This document shows, piece after piece, positions 26,811-35,660 of a stretch of 49,583 nucleotides of DNA. The notes under the pieces are model-generated. The model did not search any database. It was given only the letters and a program-made list of their open reading frames with translations, and was not told where the DNA came from. The stretch is from Paludibaculum sp. (lineage in GTDB: Bacteria > Acidobacteriota > Terriglobia > Bryobacterales > Bryobacteraceae): the NCBI GenBank assembly GCA_029973955.1, contig JARKQJ010000081.1, positions 1-49,583 on the forward strand, read 5' to 3'. Each line of letters starts with the position of its first letter. Position 1 is the first letter of the stretch. The translations under genes and the position numbers were made by a program.

Positions 26811-28067
26811 ATGAACCGACGGCATTGGATGGCGGCTTCGATGTTCGGCGTGACGGCGGCTGGCGTGGCTGCGGCAAAGGTCGAGCGCAAGCCCTTGCCG
26901 GATCCCAAACTACGCGAAACCGATCCTGAAAAGTACTGGTTGCGCATCCGCAAGGAACAGTTCCTGCTGCCCGAATGGCGCGCCTTCCTCAACAACGGCA
27001 GCCTCGGTGTCGCCCCCATTCCCGTCCTCGCCGCCATGGAAGAGTTCCTAGAACAGGGCGCCGCCCTCACCAGCGACGAATACCCCCGCTGGGGCTATGA
27101 AACCCTCGATGCCGAACGCGCCGAGATGGCCGAGTTCCTCGGTTGCAAGAAAGACGAACTCGCCCTCACCCACTGCGCCACCGAAGGCATCAGTACGGTT
27201 GCCATGGGTCTCGACCTCAAGCCCGGCGACGAAGTAGTCATGACCGACAAGGAACACGTCAGCGGCCAGTCTCCCTGGCGCCTCCGCGAAAAACGCCACG
27301 GCATCACAGTCCGTGAGGTGAAGACGCCCCACCCCCCCAAGAGCAGCGCCGAACTGGCCGAGGTCATGATCAACGCCATCGGCCCCAAAACCCGAGTCCT
27401 CAGCTTCTCCGGCATCATCTCCCCCACCGGCACCATCATGCCCGTCAAGGAGATCTGCGACGCCGCCCGCGCTAAAGGCGTCCTCACCTTGATCGACGGC
27501 GCGCACATGAACGGCCAGATCCCACTGAAGCTCTCCGATCTCGGCTGCGATTTCTACGCCGGCAGTCCTCACAAGTGGATGTTCGCCCCCGCCGGCTGCG
27601 GCATTCTCTACATCCGGGAGGAGAATCTTGACCGCCTTTGGCCCTCCATCGTCACCGGCGGCTGGGACGACAAGACCATCGGCGCCGCCCGCTTCATGAA
27701 GCTCGGCACCAACAACCGGGCCACCGTCGTCGGCATGCTCGCCGGACTGCGCTTCCTCAAGTCTCTCGGCCCCGAGAACATCTACACCAGGCTCCACGAC
27801 ATGGCCAAGCGCAACTATGCCATGGCGGCCAGGCGCCCCCACCTCCAACTCCTCAGCAGCCCGGATGACCGGCTCTACGGCGCCCTGGTGACCATCGGAT
27901 TCAAGGGCGCCAACGTCGAGAATCTCTGGAAGATCGCCCGCGAACGAAAAATCTGGGTCTACGGCGGCGCGGAACTCCGCCTATCCACCCATATCCATAC
28001 GCGCATGGCCGACCTCGAGGCCTTCTACTCCCTGGTCGATGAGGTTATGCTCGGTAAGAAGTCGTGA
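26811..28067 (+). CDS. Tat-exported class V aminotransferase-fold protein
   Basis: Predicted 418-residue PLP-dependent protein of the isopenicillin-N epimerase/cysteine desulfurase-like branch of class V. The N-terminus MNRRHWMAASMFGVTAAG is a twin-arginine signal. FLNNGSLGVAPIPV is the family opening; LTLIDGAH (Asp229) should bind the PLP pyridine nitrogen, and AGSPHKWMFAPAG carries the PLP lysine (Lys255). The reaction, an amine transfer, epimerisation or C-S lyase step, cannot be inferred. Export of a PLP enzyme is unusual. It is divergent from the Ig-like gene and overlaps the next gene by GTGA. Confidence 0.88.
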   Translation: MNRRHWMAASMFGVTAAGVAAAKVERKPLPDPKLRETDPEKYWLRIRKEQFLLPEWRAFLNNGSLGVAPIPVLAAMEEFLEQGAALTSDEYPRWGYETLDAERAEMAEFLGCKKDELALTHCATEGISTVAMGLDLKPGDEVVMTDKEHVSGQSPWRLREKRHGITVREVKTPHPPKSSAELAEVMINAIGPKTRVLSFSGIISPTGTIMPVKEICDAARAKGVLTLIDGAHMNGQIPLKLSDLGCDFYAGSPHKWMFAPAGCGILYIREENLDRLWPSIVTGGWDDKTIGAARFMKLGTNNRATVVGMLAGLRFLKSLGPENIYTRLHDMAKRNYAMAARRPHLQLLSSPDDRLYGALVTIGFKGANVENLWKIARERKIWVYGGAELRLSTHIHTRMADLEAFYSLVDEVMLGKKS

Positions 28068-28513
28068 CCTCCGATCCCGATCTAGCTCTGGCACTCGAAT
28101 TCCTGCACTCGCAGCACGTCCTCGTGCTCTCTACCTCCGGCCCGCTCGGCGAAGCCCTCAACGCTCCGCTTTTCTATGTAATCGGCGACGGTTGGCGGCT
28201 CTATTGGCTCTCCTCGCCCCGCTCCCAGCACAGCACACGAATCAAAGGCGCCGAGGTCGCCGTCGCCGTCTTCCATCCCGGAAAGGACTGGCGCGAGATC
28301 CGCGGCGTCCAGATGCGCGGCTCAGCTTACCCCGTCCGCTCCGCTGGTGAGAGGATCCGCATCCTCGATCATTACCGCCAGCGTTTCTCGTTGGACGTCG
28401 ACTTCGCCGCAGTCATCGCCCGCAGCCGCCTCTATCGTTTTGAGCCCGCCTGGCTCCGCTATATCGACAACTCCCGCGGCTTCGGCTTCAAACGGGAGTT
28501 CACCCTGCCGTAG
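28064..28513 (+). CDS. Pyridoxamine 5'-phosphate oxidase-like FMN split-barrel protein
   Basis: Predicted 149-residue cytoplasmic protein with the flavin-binding split-barrel fold. The pattern LHSQHVLVLSTSGPLGEALNAPLFYVIGDG followed by LYWLSSPRSQHSTRIKGA resembles the YhbP/PNPOx-like group, with the N-terminal strand pair and the basic R/K that contact FMN. The C-terminal FEPAWLRYIDNSRGFGFK is typical of the YhbP subfamily. It starts at GTG 28064, overlapping the stop of the preceding PLP gene, so the two are translationally coupled; FMN-dependent oxidation or flavin storage in the same pathway is possible but unproven. Confidence 0.75.
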   Translation: MTSDPDLALALEFLHSQHVLVLSTSGPLGEALNAPLFYVIGDGWRLYWLSSPRSQHSTRIKGAEVAVAVFHPGKDWREIRGVQMRGSAYPVRSAGERIRILDHYRQRFSLDVDFAAVIARSRLYRFEPAWLRYIDNSRGFGFKREFTLP

Positions 28514-28588
28514 CGCATGGCCTTCCGGTGCGCTACACTCCTAACCATCTCTGGACTTCGAGCATTCTGATTCCCAGGAGGCCCGCCC

Positions 28589-30103
28589 ATGCGCAGATTC
28601 GCATTCCTTGCCGTCTTTTCTCTTAGCCTAGTCCTCTCTGCCCAAACCCAGACTGGGACCACCATCCGCATGGAGGTTGTCTCCAAGTCGGCCAAAGCCA
28701 TCAACTACGAGCGCGGCACTGGCGCCACGCGCATCGACTTCTCCGCCTCCAGCCTCATGCCTGGCGCCACCGGCGGCGCCACCGTCGAGAGCAAGCGCGG
28801 CTACATCCAGGTCAGTGCCAAGTTCGAGAAACTCGAATCCCCGCAGAAGTTCGGCGCCGAATACCTCACCTACGTCATGTGGTCCATCTCCCCGGAGGGA
28901 CGCGTCGAAAACCTCGGAGAGGTCCTGCTCAAGGACGGCAAGGGCAAGCTGAACGTCACCACCGAACTCCAGATCTTCGGCCTCTTCGTCACCGCTGAAC
29001 CCTACTTCGCCGTCAGAACCCCCAGTGACGTCATCGTGCTGGAAAACGAACTGAGGAAGGACACCCGCGGTAAGGTCTACCTCATCGACTCCAAGCTCGA
29101 ACTCCTCCAGCGCGGCCAATACGCCAAGCTTTCCAATCCCCTCAACCTCGCCCCCGATCTCAAGGCGGCGCCGATCGAACTCTACGAGGCTCGCAACGCT
29201 CTCCTGGTGGCCAGGTCTTTTCTGGCCGACAAGTACGCGGCTGACACCTTCGACCGTGCCGATGCCAGCGTCAAAATGGCCGAACGGCTCCCCAACCAGC
29301 CCGATTTCATCGACGAGATCGTCCGCACCTCGCGCCAGGCGGTTCAGATCGCCGAAGACGCCCGGGCCATCTCCATTGAGCGCCAGGCCCAGGAGAAACT
29401 GGCCAGGGAAAGGGCGGAAAGCGAACGCCTGAAGCAGGAGGCCCAACGCAAAGCGGCCGATGAGACCGCCCGCCGGCGAGAAGCCGAGCAGGCCCGCGAA
29501 CTCGCCACGGCCCAAAAGACCGCCGCCGACCAGGCCCGCATGCTGGCCGAGATCCAGGCCGCCCGCGCCGGCCAGGCTAAGGCCGAGGCCGATCTCGAAC
29601 GGCGCAAGGCCGAGGAGGCCGCCAAATCCTCGGACGAAGCCCGCCTCAAGGCGGAGGCCGACCGCAAAGCCCTCCGCGAGCGCCTGCTCGCCCAGTTCAG
29701 CGCCGCCCTCCCCACCAAGGACACCGAGCGCGGCCTGGTGGTCAACATGGGCGACGTTCTCTTCGATACCGGCAAGTTCGATCTGCGCCCCCCGGCCCGC
29801 GAAAAACTCGCCCGCCTCGCCGGCATCTGCCTCGCCTACCCCGATCTCCGCCTCCGCGCCGAAGGCTACACAGACTCCACAGGCTCCGACGACCTCAACC
29901 AGAAACTCTCCGAGCAGCGCGCCGGCGCCGTCAGGGACTTCCTCATCTCACAAGGTCTGCCCGAATCCGCCCTCAGCTTCCAGGGCTTCGGCAAGGACAA
30001 CCCCGTCGCCAGTAACGACAACGCCCAGGGCCGCCAGCAGAACCGCCGTGTTGAACTCGTCGTCTCCGGCGACGTCATCGGCACCGCCATCGGCAAAAAC
30101 TGA
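28589..30103 (+). CDS. OmpA-family outer-membrane/peptidoglycan-binding protein
   Basis: Predicted 504-residue secreted protein. It begins with a signal peptide (MRRFAFLAVFSLSLVLSA). Residues about 20-210 form a beta-rich domain, then a DUF4398-like region, and about 250-370 a long highly charged Ala/Glu/Arg/Lys coiled coil. The last ~120 residues are an OmpA-like domain with the motif DVLFDTGKFDLRPPAREKL, AEGYTDSTGSDDLNQKLSEQ and NRRVELVV, which binds peptidoglycan diaminopimelate. It probably bridges the envelope layers. A ribosome binding site (CCCAGGAGGCCC) precedes the ATG. It is followed 18 nt later by a YkgJ-type gene. Confidence 0.92.
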   Translation: MRRFAFLAVFSLSLVLSAQTQTGTTIRMEVVSKSAKAINYERGTGATRIDFSASSLMPGATGGATVESKRGYIQVSAKFEKLESPQKFGAEYLTYVMWSISPEGRVENLGEVLLKDGKGKLNVTTELQIFGLFVTAEPYFAVRTPSDVIVLENELRKDTRGKVYLIDSKLELLQRGQYAKLSNPLNLAPDLKAAPIELYEARNALLVARSFLADKYAADTFDRADASVKMAERLPNQPDFIDEIVRTSRQAVQIAEDARAISIERQAQEKLARERAESERLKQEAQRKAADETARRREAEQARELATAQKTAADQARMLAEIQAARAGQAKAEADLERRKAEEAAKSSDEARLKAEADRKALRERLLAQFSAALPTKDTERGLVVNMGDVLFDTGKFDLRPPAREKLARLAGICLAYPDLRLRAEGYTDSTGSDDLNQKLSEQRAGAVRDFLISQGLPESALSFQGFGKDNPVASNDNAQGRQQNRRVELVVSGDVIGTAIGKN

Positions 30104-30121
30104 CCAAGGAGGAATCCGCTC

Positions 30122-30376
30122 TTGGATTGCAGAACGGGATGCGCCGCCTGCTGCATCGTCCCGTCCATCTCATCGCCCATTCCCGGCATGCCGGACGGTA
30201 AACCCGCCTTTGCCCGCTGCATTCAACTTTCCGGCGACAATCGCTGCCTGCTCTTCGGCCAACCTACCCGGCCCACCGTCTGCGGCAGCCTTCAACCCAC
30301 CCCCGATATGTGCGGAGAGGCGGACGAAGAAGCCTTCGCCCGCCTCACTCAGTTGGAATTGTCCACTCGCCCTTAG
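30122..30376 (+). CDS. YkgJ-family cysteine cluster protein
   Basis: Predicted 84-residue protein. Cysteines at residues 3, 7, 10 and 11 in DCRTGCAACC, then in FARCIQL, DNRCLLFGQP and RPTVCGSL, give the pattern of the YkgJ/UPF0153 zinc- or iron-sulfur-binding family, here in a short version. TTG 30122 is the start, supported by AAGGAGG about 10 nt upstream (near 30106-30112); it is the only sensible start in frame before the cysteine motif. It lies 18 nt after the OmpA gene and overlaps the convergent VOC gene by 4 nt. Function is unknown. Confidence 0.75.
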   Translation: MDCRTGCAACCIVPSISSPIPGMPDGKPAFARCIQLSGDNRCLLFGQPTRPTVCGSLQPTPDMCGEADEEAFARLTQLELSTRP

Positions 30377-30747
30377 GGCAGCGGCGTGGCCCGCTGCAGC
30401 AAGTGCAGGATGTTGCCCTCCGGATCGGTAAAGAAAACGACTTTGTTCCCCTTGCTCTCCTGGGGCTCGCTCAGGAACGATACGTTGTTGCGCTTCAAAG
30501 TCGCGTAGGCGTTCTCGAAGTCCGTCACCGTGAGCGCGAGGTGCCGCAGCCCTGGACTCTTCAACGTGTTCGGACCCTGCTCGCCCTCCGCCGGGATGAT
30601 CTCAATCATCGTCCCGTTCGGAGCCTTGACGAAATACGCCGTCGACCCCTTGTAGTTGATCACGAATCCCAGCGTATCCACGTACCACTGTGCCAGCGCC
30701 GCCGGGTCCGGCGACGCAATGGCGGTATGTTCGATGCCCTGAACCAT
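30373..30747 (-). CDS. VOC superfamily (glyoxalase-like) protein
   Basis: Predicted 124-residue metal-binding protein with two beta-alpha-beta-beta-beta modules. Possible ligands are His7 (IEHTAIA), Glu49 (MIEIIPA), His69 (LRHLALTV) and His115 (GNILHLLQ). The last position is Glu in many glyoxalases and dioxygenases, so the metal site is slightly unusual. FFTDPEGNILHLLQ is the classical VOC ending. Enzymatic role (lyase, epimerase or antibiotic resistance) cannot be decided. It sits 16 nt downstream of a Gfo/Idh/MocA gene on the same strand, hence likely in one operon. Confidence 0.88.
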   Translation of the reverse strand: MVQGIEHTAIASPDPAALAQWYVDTLGFVINYKGSTAYFVKAPNGTMIEIIPAEGEQGPNTLKSPGLRHLALTVTDFENAYATLKRNNVSFLSEPQESKGNKVVFFTDPEGNILHLLQRATPLP

Positions 30748-30763
30748 ATTTACTCCTCGAAAA

Positions 30764-32050
30764 CTAGACTACGTACGGCTTGCGGTAGTCGCGCGTCATG
30801 AGCTTGTTCGCCGCGGGATCGCCAAAGCCCTTCTTGCTCTCGTCCCAGGTCAGCGTCTTGCCCACGCGGTAGCTGATGTTGGCCATGTGTACCAGCATCA
30901 CGCTCGCCGCCCCGATCTCGATGTCCGCCGTCAGGTCCTTGTAGTTCCTGCTCCGGCAGGCCGAGATGAAGCTCTCGAAGTGCAGGATCGACGTCTCCTT
31001 GGACCGGTCCGGCTTAATTTCCAGCGCCAGTTCGCTCTTCTCCCCCTTGTACGCCTTGAAGCCGATGGACTCGTCCAGGTAGGCCCAGCCGTCGGCCCCG
31101 TAGAACGTGTTGCCTACGCCATAGGTCCCCAACGGCACGCCACCCTCCGGCCCGGTCAGCAGCCCGCGCACTTCGAACATGATCTCCTTCGATCCGTATC
31201 CGAAGGTCGCAACCTGCGTATTCGGCGTCTCCTGGTCGTCGTCGTAGACAAACTTCCCGCCAGTGGAGGAGATCGTCTTCGGCATCCCGATGTCGCCCAT
31301 CGCCCAACGGCAGATGTCCATCTCGTGGATGCCCTGGTTGCCGATGTCGCCATTGCCCGTATCCCAGAACCAGTGCCAGTTGTAGGCAAACCGGTTCTTC
31401 GAGAACTCCCGCATCGGCGCCGGTCCCAGGAACATGTCCCAGTTCAGACCCGCCGGCACAGGCTCCACCGGCGTCTTCCCGATCGAGCGCCGCCGCTTGT
31501 AGCACGTCCCCTTCGCCATGAACAGCGGCCCGATGAGACCCGCCTTCAACCTCTGGATCGCTTCGATCTTGTGCGGCGTGGACCGGCTCTGCGACCCGAT
31601 CTGCACCATCCGCTTCGTCTGCCGCGCCACTTCCACCACGCGATAGGCCTCGTGGATGTTGTGCGTCGCCGGCTTCTCGCAATAGACGTCCTTGCCCGCC
31701 TGGCAGGCCCAGATCGTCGCCAGCGCGTGCCAGTGGTTCGGCGTGGCGATCGATACCGCGTCTACCACCTTCGACGCGAACATCTCGCGCATATCCGAAA
31801 ACTCGGTTGCCTTCGGTCTCTCTGCCTTCGCAATCCGAGCCTGCGCCCGTTCGCGCGCCGCCTGGTTCACGTCGCACAACCCGGCCACGTTCGCGCTGGG
31901 AATCGCCAACTGGAACTTGAGGTGGTCGTTGCCGCGCCCCCCCAGCCCCACAATGCCCATATTGATCCTGTCGTTGGCGCCCATCACGCGAGTGGCTGAA
32001 ATAGCCATGGTGGCGCCCTGGAAGAAATGCCGGCGGGTAAGTGGATTCAT
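30764..32050 (-). CDS. Tat-exported Gfo/Idh/MocA family oxidoreductase, second copy
   Basis: Predicted 428-residue NAD(P)-dependent oxidoreductase. ATG 32050 gives a twin-arginine start (MNPLTRRHFFQGATMAISA); the 21 codons upstream are not signal-like. The Rossmann motif is MGIVGLGGRGNDH, followed by IATPNHWHA and YCEKPATHN. The substrate domain contains NWHWFWDTGNGDIGNQGIHEMD, in which the family usually has a catalytic His/Asp pair. It is only distantly similar to the homologue at 16946-18214. It probably acts on sugars and is coupled to the downstream VOC gene. Confidence 0.92.
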   Translation of the reverse strand: MNPLTRRHFFQGATMAISATRVMGANDRINMGIVGLGGRGNDHLKFQLAIPSANVAGLCDVNQAARERAQARIAKAERPKATEFSDMREMFASKVVDAVSIATPNHWHALATIWACQAGKDVYCEKPATHNIHEAYRVVEVARQTKRMVQIGSQSRSTPHKIEAIQRLKAGLIGPLFMAKGTCYKRRRSIGKTPVEPVPAGLNWDMFLGPAPMREFSKNRFAYNWHWFWDTGNGDIGNQGIHEMDICRWAMGDIGMPKTISSTGGKFVYDDDQETPNTQVATFGYGSKEIMFEVRGLLTGPEGGVPLGTYGVGNTFYGADGWAYLDESIGFKAYKGEKSELALEIKPDRSKETSILHFESFISACRSRNYKDLTADIEIGAASVMLVHMANISYRVGKTLTWDESKKGFGDPAANKLMTRDYRKPYVV

Positions 32051-32218
32051 AGTCGAAAACTCCGTGGAGTGGTTCGCTTTGACAATATCACGCGCGCGCG
32101 AGCCAGTGCCCACTCTGCTTCAATCCGATTTCACAATTTTCTTACTAACCCCTTGCAACCCCAGGCGCCCCCCCAGGGTCCAATGGAGCAACTGGGCCAT
32201 CGAAGGGACTTACACACG

Positions 32219-33463
32219 ATGCATAGGAACAAACTAGCGCTTTGCGCCATCTTTCTCGCCGCTTCCATCTGGGCCAAAAGTGGAGGCGCCGATCCGGCCG
32301 TTACCGGAGCTCCCGGCGACGGTCTCTGCACCGATTGCCACGGCACTTCCGCCAACTCCGGTCCCGGCAAACTCCAGATCTCCCTTGTCAATGCCACCAC
32401 CTGGACCCCCGGCACCCCCGTCACCCTGCGCATTACTTTGAGCGATCCCACCGCTCAGCGCTGGGGCTTCGAGATCACGGCCCGCAGCGCCGCCACTCCC
32501 TCCGATCCGCTCGGCACCCTCGTCGCCATTGATACCGCCAATACCCAGCTCAAAACCGCCGGCCCCCTCCAGTTCATTACCCACCGCACCCCCGGGACGC
32601 GGCCCGGCACCTCGAACTCCTCTTCCTGGGAGGTGCAGTGGACTCCGCCCGCAGACACCGCTGCCGGCTCCGTCATCTTCTACGCCGCCGGCAATGCCGC
32701 CAACAACAACGGCGTGGAGGACTCTGGCGATAAGATCTACACCGCCACACTCTCCGTTGCGCCCGCCGCCGCCAACCCCGATCCGACCCCCACTCCCACC
32801 GGAACGCCACGCCTCCTCTCTCGTCTCTCCTTCGGCTCCCAGGTCGATGCCGGCGTCTGGACTACCGCCCTCTACTTCTATAACCCCACCGGCAAGGCCG
32901 TGGACGTCCCCCTCTCCTTCTTCGGCGCGGACGGCCAGCCCCTTTCCATCGCCTCCGCCGGCGGAGATCACGCCACGCTCTCCATCGCTTCCAAGGGCAC
33001 CGGCTACCTCGAATTGAACGACGGCGTCCCACTCACCGAAGGCTGGCTCCTGGCCCTGCTGCCTGACGGCGTCACCGGCTTCGGCGTGGTCAAACGCACT
33101 ACGGATGCCACCGGCCCTCAGGAGATCACTCTGCCACTGATGACCACCACATCGGCAGCCGCCACCCTCTTCTACGACGAAAACCAGGGCGATAGCTGGG
33201 TCGCCCTCATCAACCCCACCACCTCCAGTGTCGATGTCACCCTCAACGCCCGCGACGATACCGGCGCCTCCATCGCAAGCGCCACTCTCACACTCGCCGC
33301 CCACCAGCGCCAATGGTTCCTCGTCCGCGACCGCGCGGAGTTCTCCGCCATCGCCGGCAAACGCGGCGTTCTCGAGTTCTCCGCCGCCTCCGGGGCCGTC
33401 TCCGTCCTCGGTCAGCGCACCAAAGGTTCCTCGTTCGCCCCGGTCCTCCCGGCCGAACGTTGA
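32219..33463 (+). CDS. Secreted CxxCH protein with choice-of-anchor-type domain
   Basis: Predicted 414-residue secreted protein starting at ATG 32219 (MHRNKLALCAIFLAASIWA signal peptide). A single heme-type motif CTDCH follows in TGAPGDGLCTDCHGT, then a beta-sandwich domain of about 130 residues with the character of 'choice-of-anchor V' or Reeler-like proteins, which are common with this GDGxCxxCH opening. A C-terminal half (from about residue 195, RLLSRLSFGSQVDAGVWTT) is the same module that ends the Ig-like protein at 24078-26609. Whether heme c is really attached is unproven. A terminator hairpin follows. Confidence 0.8.
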   Translation: MHRNKLALCAIFLAASIWAKSGGADPAVTGAPGDGLCTDCHGTSANSGPGKLQISLVNATTWTPGTPVTLRITLSDPTAQRWGFEITARSAATPSDPLGTLVAIDTANTQLKTAGPLQFITHRTPGTRPGTSNSSSWEVQWTPPADTAAGSVIFYAAGNAANNNGVEDSGDKIYTATLSVAPAAANPDPTPTPTGTPRLLSRLSFGSQVDAGVWTTALYFYNPTGKAVDVPLSFFGADGQPLSIASAGGDHATLSIASKGTGYLELNDGVPLTEGWLLALLPDGVTGFGVVKRTTDATGPQEITLPLMTTTSAAATLFYDENQGDSWVALINPTTSSVDVTLNARDDTGASIASATLTLAAHQRQWFLVRDRAEFSAIAGKRGVLEFSAASGAVSVLGQRTKGSSFAPVLPAER

Positions 33464-33487
33464 TCTCGAGCCGCAAGCACGAGCCAG

Positions 33488-33530
33488 AGGGCGCCGTCCG
33501 GTCTCACGACCGCCGGCGCCCTTTCGTTTT
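33488..33530 (+). terminator. Rho-independent terminator
   Basis: AGGGCGCCG (33488-33496) pairs with CGGCGCCCT (33514-33522), with an inner CGGTC/GACCG stem, followed by TTTCGTTTT. It terminates the CxxCH-protein gene on the plus strand. Confidence 0.85.
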
Positions 33531-33562
33531 GCAAAGATTACGATACACTAATCTTCATTGCC

Positions 33563-34054
33563 ATGAGCATCAAATACGCCCTCCGCACCCTCGGTCTCGC
33601 TTGCCTCACCGCCGCCGCCCTCTCCGCACAGGCGCCGGCGGGCGCCAACGAAGCCAATCTCAAAGCCCTCGTCGATGCTGCCCGCAAGGATCTCAAGGCC
33701 GAAAAGCAATCGATGATCGACCAGGCCATGAAACTCGACGCCGGAGACAAGTCAAAGTTCTGGGGTATCTACACCGGCTTCCAGAAAGAACTCGACGCCA
33801 TCTGGGATACTCGGATCGCCAACATCAAGAAGTACGCCGACTCCTATCAGAGCATGACCGACCCAGTCGCCGACCAACTCGCCTCCTCCGCCCTCAATAA
33901 CGAAACTCAGCTCACCGCCCTCAAGAAGAAGTACCACGCGCAGTTCAAGGCCGCCCTCGGCTCGAAAATTGCCGCGCGCTGGCTTCAGGCCGAAACCACC
34001 CTCGGCAACGTGATGATGCTCCAACTGCTCTCCCAGGTCCCCCTGCTCGAGTAG
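33563..34054 (+). CDS. Small secreted helical protein of unknown function
   Basis: Predicted 163-residue exported protein. The N-terminus (MSIKYALRTLGLACLTAAA, cleavage near LSAQ) is a signal peptide. The mature ~140 residues are largely helical and charged (LVDAARKDLKAEKQSMIDQA, KLDAGDKSKFWGIYTGFQKE), without cysteines. The composition recalls periplasmic helical proteins such as Spy-like or chaperone-like folds, but no named motif is evident. It lies between two terminators, so it is probably transcribed alone from a promoter in the 100 nt before it. Confidence 0.7.
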   Translation: MSIKYALRTLGLACLTAAALSAQAPAGANEANLKALVDAARKDLKAEKQSMIDQAMKLDAGDKSKFWGIYTGFQKELDAIWDTRIANIKKYADSYQSMTDPVADQLASSALNNETQLTALKKKYHAQFKAALGSKIAARWLQAETTLGNVMMLQLLSQVPLLE

Positions 34055-34078
34055 CGGTTCGCCAATCCGGCTTTTTCA

Positions 34079-34113
34079 CCCCGCGGGCAGGCAGGCCGCG
34101 GGGACTCTCTTTT
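34079..34113 (+). terminator. Rho-independent terminator
   Basis: CCCCGCGG (34079-34086) pairs with CCGCGGGG (34096-34103), followed by ACTCTCTTTT. It ends the plus-strand helical-protein gene and lies just before the end of the convergent ctaA gene. Confidence 0.75.
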
Positions 34114-34993
34114 ACGCCCTTGGCGCCTCTTCCAGGGCGCCGTAGGCCAACCCCAGCCAGATCCCCACCGCCAGCGCCAGGTGCAGAATCTGCATCCACA
34201 CCGGCGCCAGCAGCAGAACATTCGCCGCCCCCGCCGCCAGTTGGAGCACCGTGAGCGCCGCCACACGCGTCTTCAAGCTGCCGTGCAGCTTCGTGAACGC
34301 CGTCACCAGCACGAAGAACCCGCCGAGTACCGCTACCACCGGATGCACCAGCCGCAGCCGCAGCAACGCTGGCGCCGCCTCCGCAAACTCCTGCTTCACC
34401 CCTTCCAGCATCGACGTCGCCGGATAGATCGTGTCCCCCAGCGCCGCAATCGCGCCCGTCAGGCTCGCCAGCAGGGCCACCCCCAACGCGCCCTTCAATA
34501 GCCCCGGCACTCGGCCCCAGGCGAACTTCCCGCCGCCCGCCGACCACGCCGCGCCCTCAATCGCCGCCAGCAACAGCAGCGTGTTCGTCAGGTGCAGGCA
34601 CAAATACACGGCTCGGCCCGCCGACGCATTCTTTTCCACATAAGACAACAACACCAGCCCCGCCCCCAGCAACGCCTCCACCACGATGAAGATCAGCGAC
34701 GCCCAGGCCCACTTGCGCGCCGCGTGGCCCTTCTCAAACCACTTCCGGCTCAACACCACCAACGCCCCGACGCCCAGCAGCGCCAGCCCGCTCGTCAACC
34801 GGTGCGTGAACTCGATCACCGTCTGCACCGTCGGCGACGGAGGGATCACCTCGCCATTGCACAGCGGCCAGTGGCTCCCGCATCCCGCACCCGACCCCGA
34901 CGCCCGCACCAGCGCCCCCCACAGCACCACAAACACATTCCATCCAAGCACCACCCACGCCAACTTCGCGAATGATCCGGCCCGTTCGTTCAT
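34112..34993 (-). CDS. ctaA: Heme A synthase (COX15/CtaA family)
   Basis: Predicted 293-residue, eight-helix inner-membrane enzyme oxidising heme O to heme A for cytochrome aa3-type oxidases. The four heme-binding histidines appear in IEFTHRLTSG, CLHLTNTLLLL, LVHPVVAVLGG and ILHLALAVG, and the N-terminal ALVRASGSGAGCGSHWPLCNG loop is the conserved cysteine-bearing periplasmic segment. ATG 34993 (MNERAGSFAKLAW) is used rather than the longer frame start at 35050. No cytochrome oxidase or ctaB gene is in the window. It is divergent from the methyltransferase gene with 19 nt between starts. Confidence 0.93.
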   Translation of the reverse strand: MNERAGSFAKLAWVVLGWNVFVVLWGALVRASGSGAGCGSHWPLCNGEVIPPSPTVQTVIEFTHRLTSGLALLGVGALVVLSRKWFEKGHAARKWAWASLIFIVVEALLGAGLVLLSYVEKNASAGRAVYLCLHLTNTLLLLAAIEGAAWSAGGGKFAWGRVPGLLKGALGVALLASLTGAIAALGDTIYPATSMLEGVKQEFAEAAPALLRLRLVHPVVAVLGGFFVLVTAFTKLHGSLKTRVAALTVLQLAAGAANVLLLAPVWMQILHLALAVGIWLGLAYGALEEAPRA

Positions 34994-35012
34994 ATCATTA
35001 GAATGACACCAC

Positions 35013-35660
35013 ATGCCCCCCTCTCTCCGCACCGTCTGGACCGCCGTCATTCAGCCCGCCGACTACGACGCCCACATGTCCGCCATCGGCCAGGCCCAGG
35101 CCAATGCCGCCCACCTCCAGCACTTCCTCCAACTCATCCCACCATCCCCCAACGCCCGCCTCCTCATCGCCGGAGCCGGCACCGGCCAGATCTTCGACTA
35201 CCTCGCACCCGGCGCCTTCGCCGCCACCCACCCCATCTTCACCGACATCAACCCCGCCTTCCTCGCCGCCCTCCGCAGCCGCCATCCCCAGGCCGTCTGC
35301 CTGGCGGACGATCTCGAAAACACCGCCCTCCAAGCCCCCTTCCACGCCGCATTCTGCGCCCTCGTCCTCGAACACATCGACTGGCAACGCGGCCTGGACT
35401 CGCTCCTGCGCCTCGCGCCCCGCTTTCTCTATCTCGTCATCCAGCAGAACCCGGCAGAAATCGCCACTGCCGTCACCCCCTTCCGCACACTCCCCGGCTC
35501 CATGCGGGCCTTCTCCGAAACCCACCCTCAGCTCCGCGACCCCGCCGAGATCGCCGCCTGCCTCCAGCTCCGCGGCTACACGCAAACCGCGGCCGTGCCT
35601 CGCCCCGTCGCCGATAACAAGACCATGCTCGGCCTGCTCTTCACTCCGTCTCAGCCGTGA
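35013..35660 (+). CDS. Class I SAM-dependent methyltransferase
   Basis: Predicted 215-residue cytoplasmic methyltransferase. Motif I is LLIAGAGTGQIFDYL (SAM-binding glycine loop), motif II acidic residues appear in FTDINPAFL, and FCALVLEHIDW resembles motif IV. The C-terminal part is consistent with a small Rossmann-type fold. The substrate is not identifiable. The gene is very rich in C (many wobble positions end in C). It overlaps the convergent membrane protein by 20 nt. Confidence 0.82.
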   Translation: MPPSLRTVWTAVIQPADYDAHMSAIGQAQANAAHLQHFLQLIPPSPNARLLIAGAGTGQIFDYLAPGAFAATHPIFTDINPAFLAALRSRHPQAVCLADDLENTALQAPFHAAFCALVLEHIDWQRGLDSLLRLAPRFLYLVIQQNPAEIATAVTPFRTLPGSMRAFSETHPQLRDPAEIAACLQLRGYTQTAAVPRPVADNKTMLGLLFTPSQP

